8,207 bases of DNA. Origin: Fimbriimonas sp. (GTDB taxonomy: Bacteria; Armatimonadota; Fimbriimonadia; Fimbriimonadales; Fimbriimonadaceae). The first letter of the stretch is position 1. Every line of letters starts with the position of its first letter. Both the position numbers and the translations under genes were made by a program. Location of the stretch: assembly GCA_030447945.1 (NCBI GenBank), contig JAUJNV010000073.1, positions 1,438-9,644 of the forward strand, given 5' to 3'. Below the pieces are notes generated by a model that saw only the letters and a program-made list of their open reading frames with translations, was not told the origin of the DNA and ran no database searches. Positions 5,956 through 8,207 of the stretch are shown piece after piece.

Positions 5956-7640
5956 AGGCCCTGCGGGCCTCCTAGGAGGCCGCCGGCTATCTGGCGCATG
6001 AGACGCCACACCCGGTCGATGACTTCGAGGGTGTAGTCGTCCTCGTGGTCGTGATCGTGCGTCCGCGGGTCTTCGTACCAGTGGTCGGCGCCCACCGGAT
6101 GCTCCGGGAGCCGGAGCGCCGAACGCCGGGGAGCGGGCTTCGGCGGGCGGGGGAGGAGCGACTCGGCGCACGCCAAGTTGTAGGAGACGATCCCGTGGTT
6201 CGTCGCCGACTGCACCAGATACTCGGGGATCGCGTACTCGTAGCGGTCGTGCTGCGTGTGCCAGACGAATCCGTAGTCGGCCCGTCCGGTTTCCATAGTG
6301 AAGAAGCCCGGGACGCCCTGCCAGTTGAACGGAGCGTGGTCGCTCGAACCGCCCTGCGGCATCATCGGCTCCTCGCCTTCCTTGGCGGGCGCGACCGCGT
6401 CGAACTTCATCGGAAGCCCCGGGAAGGCGCGCTGCGTGGGCGCGAAAGCCGCCTCCATCATCGCGCGCATCTTCGGTACGCCGCGGTAGCCGCCCTGGTA
6501 GTTCGTGCCTCCATCGTCGTTCAGCACCGCCGAGATCTTGTCCATCTCCGCCATGTGACTCTCTACATATGCGCGGGATCCCAGCAGACCCTGCTCTTCG
6601 CCCGACCAGAGGATGAAGCGGATCGTACGCTTGGGCCGAGCCCGCGCCGACGTGAGGATCCGTGCCGCTTCGACGGCGGTGACCGAGCCGGTGCCGTTGT
6701 CGCAGGCCCCTTGGGAGCCGGGGGAGTTCCATGAGTCCAGGTGGCCGCAGACGATCACCATCTCGTCCGGCTTCTCGGTCCCCGGAAGGTCGGCGACCAC
6801 GTTGTACTGGGGCACCGGACCCTTGATCCAGCGGTTCTCGATGTCGAACTCCAGCACCGTCGGCGCTTTGCCGTATTGAGCGGCCTTAGACACCCGGTCG
6901 AAGTCGGAGCGGCGCACGATGATGGCGATGTCCCGGGGGCGCTCCGTATAGCTCTTCCCCCGCCAGTTCCCGCTGGAATGGACGCGCTCGTCGTTCGCCC
7001 CGTAAACACGGCCGAGGATCCCTGCCGCGTCCACCGCCTCTCGGAGAGCGACCTGCGCATAGTACGGCTCGCCGGCCTCGGCCGCCCGAAGCGCAGCGGC
7101 GGCCGAGGCCGGGTCGAGCCCAGGGGGGATGACCGGCGGCGGCACCGGCACGGGGCCGCGCATGGTCGACGGGTGCCGCATAAGCACCCAAGCGCCGCGC
7201 AGGGAGCCTTTCACCCGCTCGAACTCTTCCATCGTGGCCGGCATCATCACCGCGCGCCCTCGCGTGAGGCCGTTCGTGCCGGGGGTCCAGTTCATCGTGG
7301 TGAACACGAGATTCTGGCGGTAGGGCGAGACCATCCGCGCGATCTGGCGCGGACCCCGCTCGAAGCCCACGGGGACCTCGCCCCACTTCTCCAGCCGCAC
7401 GTTTCGCAGCCCGTACCGCCGAAACTCCGCCATGGCCCACGCCTGCGCCTTCGCAAGCCCCGGGGAGCTCGTGAGGCGCGGGCCGACCCTGTGGGTCAGC
7501 TCGTCGAGGCGACGCATGACCTGGCTGCGATTCTTGCCCTGGTCGATGATTCGATCGATCGTCGCGGGATCGCCTTGGGCAAAGGACTGCGCCCCTAGGG
7601 GGAGAAGACTGGCGAGAGCGAGGGAATGGAAGACTTTCAT
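5952..7640 (-). CDS. Secreted M28-family zinc aminopeptidase/carboxypeptidase
   Basis: A 562-residue metallopeptidase that probably trims peptides outside the cytoplasm. A Sec signal peptide spans residues 1-21 (likely cut after SFA). The middle (about 120-280) holds a Pro-rich stretch and a protease-associated-like region. The M28 core follows: HLDSW (His300), DNGTG (Asp314), SGEEQG (Glu348/349, catalytic base plus zinc ligand), NDDGG (Asp375/376), SSDHAPF (His435) and WHTQHDRYE (His461). Together these supply the expected two-zinc ligands, so the enzyme looks active. The tail has a His/Asp-rich run, HDHDHEDD (528-535). It resembles the carboxypeptidase Q-like M28 branch; substrate unknown. 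The ATG at 7640 has GGA about 8 nt upstream. The gene is divergent from the plus-strand gene at 7742, and the 101-nt gap has one AT-rich patch (about 7655-7670) but no confident promoter. The stop codon lies inside a large palindrome. Confidence 0.93.
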   Translation of the reverse strand: MKVFHSLALASLLPLGAQSFAQGDPATIDRIIDQGKNRSQVMRRLDELTHRVGPRLTSSPGLAKAQAWAMAEFRRYGLRNVRLEKWGEVPVGFERGPRQIARMVSPYRQNLVFTTMNWTPGTNGLTRGRAVMMPATMEEFERVKGSLRGAWVLMRHPSTMRGPVPVPPPVIPPGLDPASAAAALRAAEAGEPYYAQVALREAVDAAGILGRVYGANDERVHSSGNWRGKSYTERPRDIAIIVRRSDFDRVSKAAQYGKAPTVLEFDIENRWIKGPVPQYNVVADLPGTEKPDEMVIVCGHLDSWNSPGSQGACDNGTGSVTAVEAARILTSARARPKRTIRFILWSGEEQGLLGSRAYVESHMAEMDKISAVLNDDGGTNYQGGYRGVPKMRAMMEAAFAPTQRAFPGLPMKFDAVAPAKEGEEPMMPQGGSSDHAPFNWQGVPGFFTMETGRADYGFVWHTQHDRYEYAIPEYLVQSATNHGIVSYNLACAESLLPRPPKPAPRRSALRLPEHPVGADHWYEDPRTHDHDHEDDYTLEVIDRVWRLMRQIAGGLLGGPQGL

Positions 7641-7741
7641 AGCAGTTCCGGCTCTTTGAATTTACTACAACCGGCGGATGAGTCGTCGCCTTCACCCCTC
7701 ATGCACCAGAGATCGGGCGATGCGACGGGGTACAAGAGACC

Positions 7742-8207
7742 ATGCTGGCAGCGGTAGGGGTAATGGCGTATCTGGCGGTGAAAGCCCCGGTAGGCACGGA
7801 GTTTTTTGGGAAGGACTGCGGCGTGCGGATCGTGCGCTCGGGCCGGGAGCTCGTCGAGGAGCTTTACGCGCGGGATGCGAAGAGAAAGTTCCGCCTCCTG
7901 CTGGTCTCGCCGACGCACCCGAATCTGCGCATGCCGCGCGCGCAACGGATGAACCTTCTCCAAGGGGCCCCGGAGGGCCTCTTCCTGGAGCCGCCGACCT
8001 TCGCGTTCGCGAGCAGCTCCCTCAAGCGGAGCGGCGATGGCGCGACGATCACCTTGACGAGCACTGAGGGAGACCGGCGGGTGGAGAAATCGATCTCCGT
8101 CCCGGCGAAGGGCGGGAAGATCAAGGTGGCCCTTCGGGCGCATCTCACGGGACCGTATCCCCAAGTGCGGTACTTCCTCGCGACGTACGCCTTTGCCCCC
8201 GACGGGA
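7742..8207 (+). CDS. Hypothetical protein, 5' part (runs off the window)
   Basis: Plus-strand frame, open from just after a TGA at 7679 to the end of the window without a stop, so only about 155 residues are visible. I do not recognise the family. The start is uncertain: the ATG at 7742 lacks a good ribosome site, and the ATG at 7763 has AGGGG only 2 nt upstream. The first residues (MLAAVGVMAYLAVKAP) are mildly hydrophobic but not a clear signal peptide. Then come a mixed alpha/beta stretch (RIVRSGRELVEELYARD, KFRLLLVSP) and a probable beta-rich region (ATITLTSTEGDRR, KIKVALRAHL, QVRYFLATYAFAPDG). The codon pattern is GC-rich at third positions, as in its neighbours, and the sequence reads as real protein. 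It is transcribed divergently from the M28 peptidase. Confidence 0.7.
   Translation, partial: MLAAVGVMAYLAVKAPVGTEFFGKDCGVRIVRSGRELVEELYARDAKRKFRLLLVSPTHPNLRMPRAQRMNLLQGAPEGLFLEPPTFAFASSSLKRSGDGATITLTSTEGDRRVEKSISVPAKGGKIKVALRAHLTGPYPQVRYFLATYAFAPDG

Noticed and set aside
7641..7741. Promoters in the divergent gap
   Set aside because: One AT-rich patch is present, but no -35/-10 pair with acceptable match and spacing was found on either strand.
7637..8164. Minus-strand frame opposite the right-edge gene, and a plus-strand frame at 7678-8067
   Set aside because: Both are Arg-rich shadows. The plus frame from 7742 gives the more protein-like sequence and stays open to the window end.

Overview
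The window is GC-rich bacterial chromosomal DNA (well over 60% G+C by eye) with one long leftward gene block and the start of a rightward gene at the right edge. From right to left, the minus strand carries a secreted M28-family zinc aminopeptidase, a phosphoenolpyruvate carboxylase locus (ppc) whose frame is broken in the middle, and the first three genes of a high-affinity phosphate uptake operon, pstS-pstC-pstA. pstA ends 2 bases from the left edge, so pstB and phoU, if present, lie outside. At the right edge a plus-strand gene of unknown function starts divergently from the peptidase and runs off the window. No RNA gene, CRISPR array, insertion sequence or phage gene was found. The lineage cannot be fixed. 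The deep-branching look of the proteins and a TTAACA-type Pho box would fit several non-proteobacterial phyla; Armatimonadota-like is only a weak guess.

Phosphate module (about 2-3001): PstS is the lipoprotein phosphate binder, and PstC and PstA are the two ABC permeases. Spacing is tight: a 5-nt gap between pstS and pstC, and an ATGA overlap between pstC and pstA. In the 81-nt gap upstream of pstS, two TTAACA hexamers 11 bp apart form a convincing Pho box, so the operon is probably switched on by phosphate starvation through a PhoB/PhoP/SphR-type regulator.

Central metabolism (3024-5802): the ppc locus keeps its N-terminal catalytic His region and its whole C-terminal catalytic half. Between about 4566 and 5160, however, the conserved protein can only be followed by changing frame about ten times. 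No used segment contains a stop and the amino acid sequence between breaks stays conserved. That pattern looks more like a local sequence-quality problem than ordinary gene decay, though a recent pseudogene is not excluded.

The most unusual structure is a roughly 100-nt near-perfect palindrome (5856-5955) between the peptidase gene and ppc. It overlaps the peptidase stop codon and folds into about 39 pairs. Both imperfect pairs would be G-U wobbles in the plus-strand RNA. It has no U-tract and is not an attC site; it may be a dispersed palindromic repeat or a structured RNA element.

No multi-gene novel system is evident. The candidates worth following up are the palindrome, the Pho box, the indel tract in ppc and the unidentified gene at the right edge.
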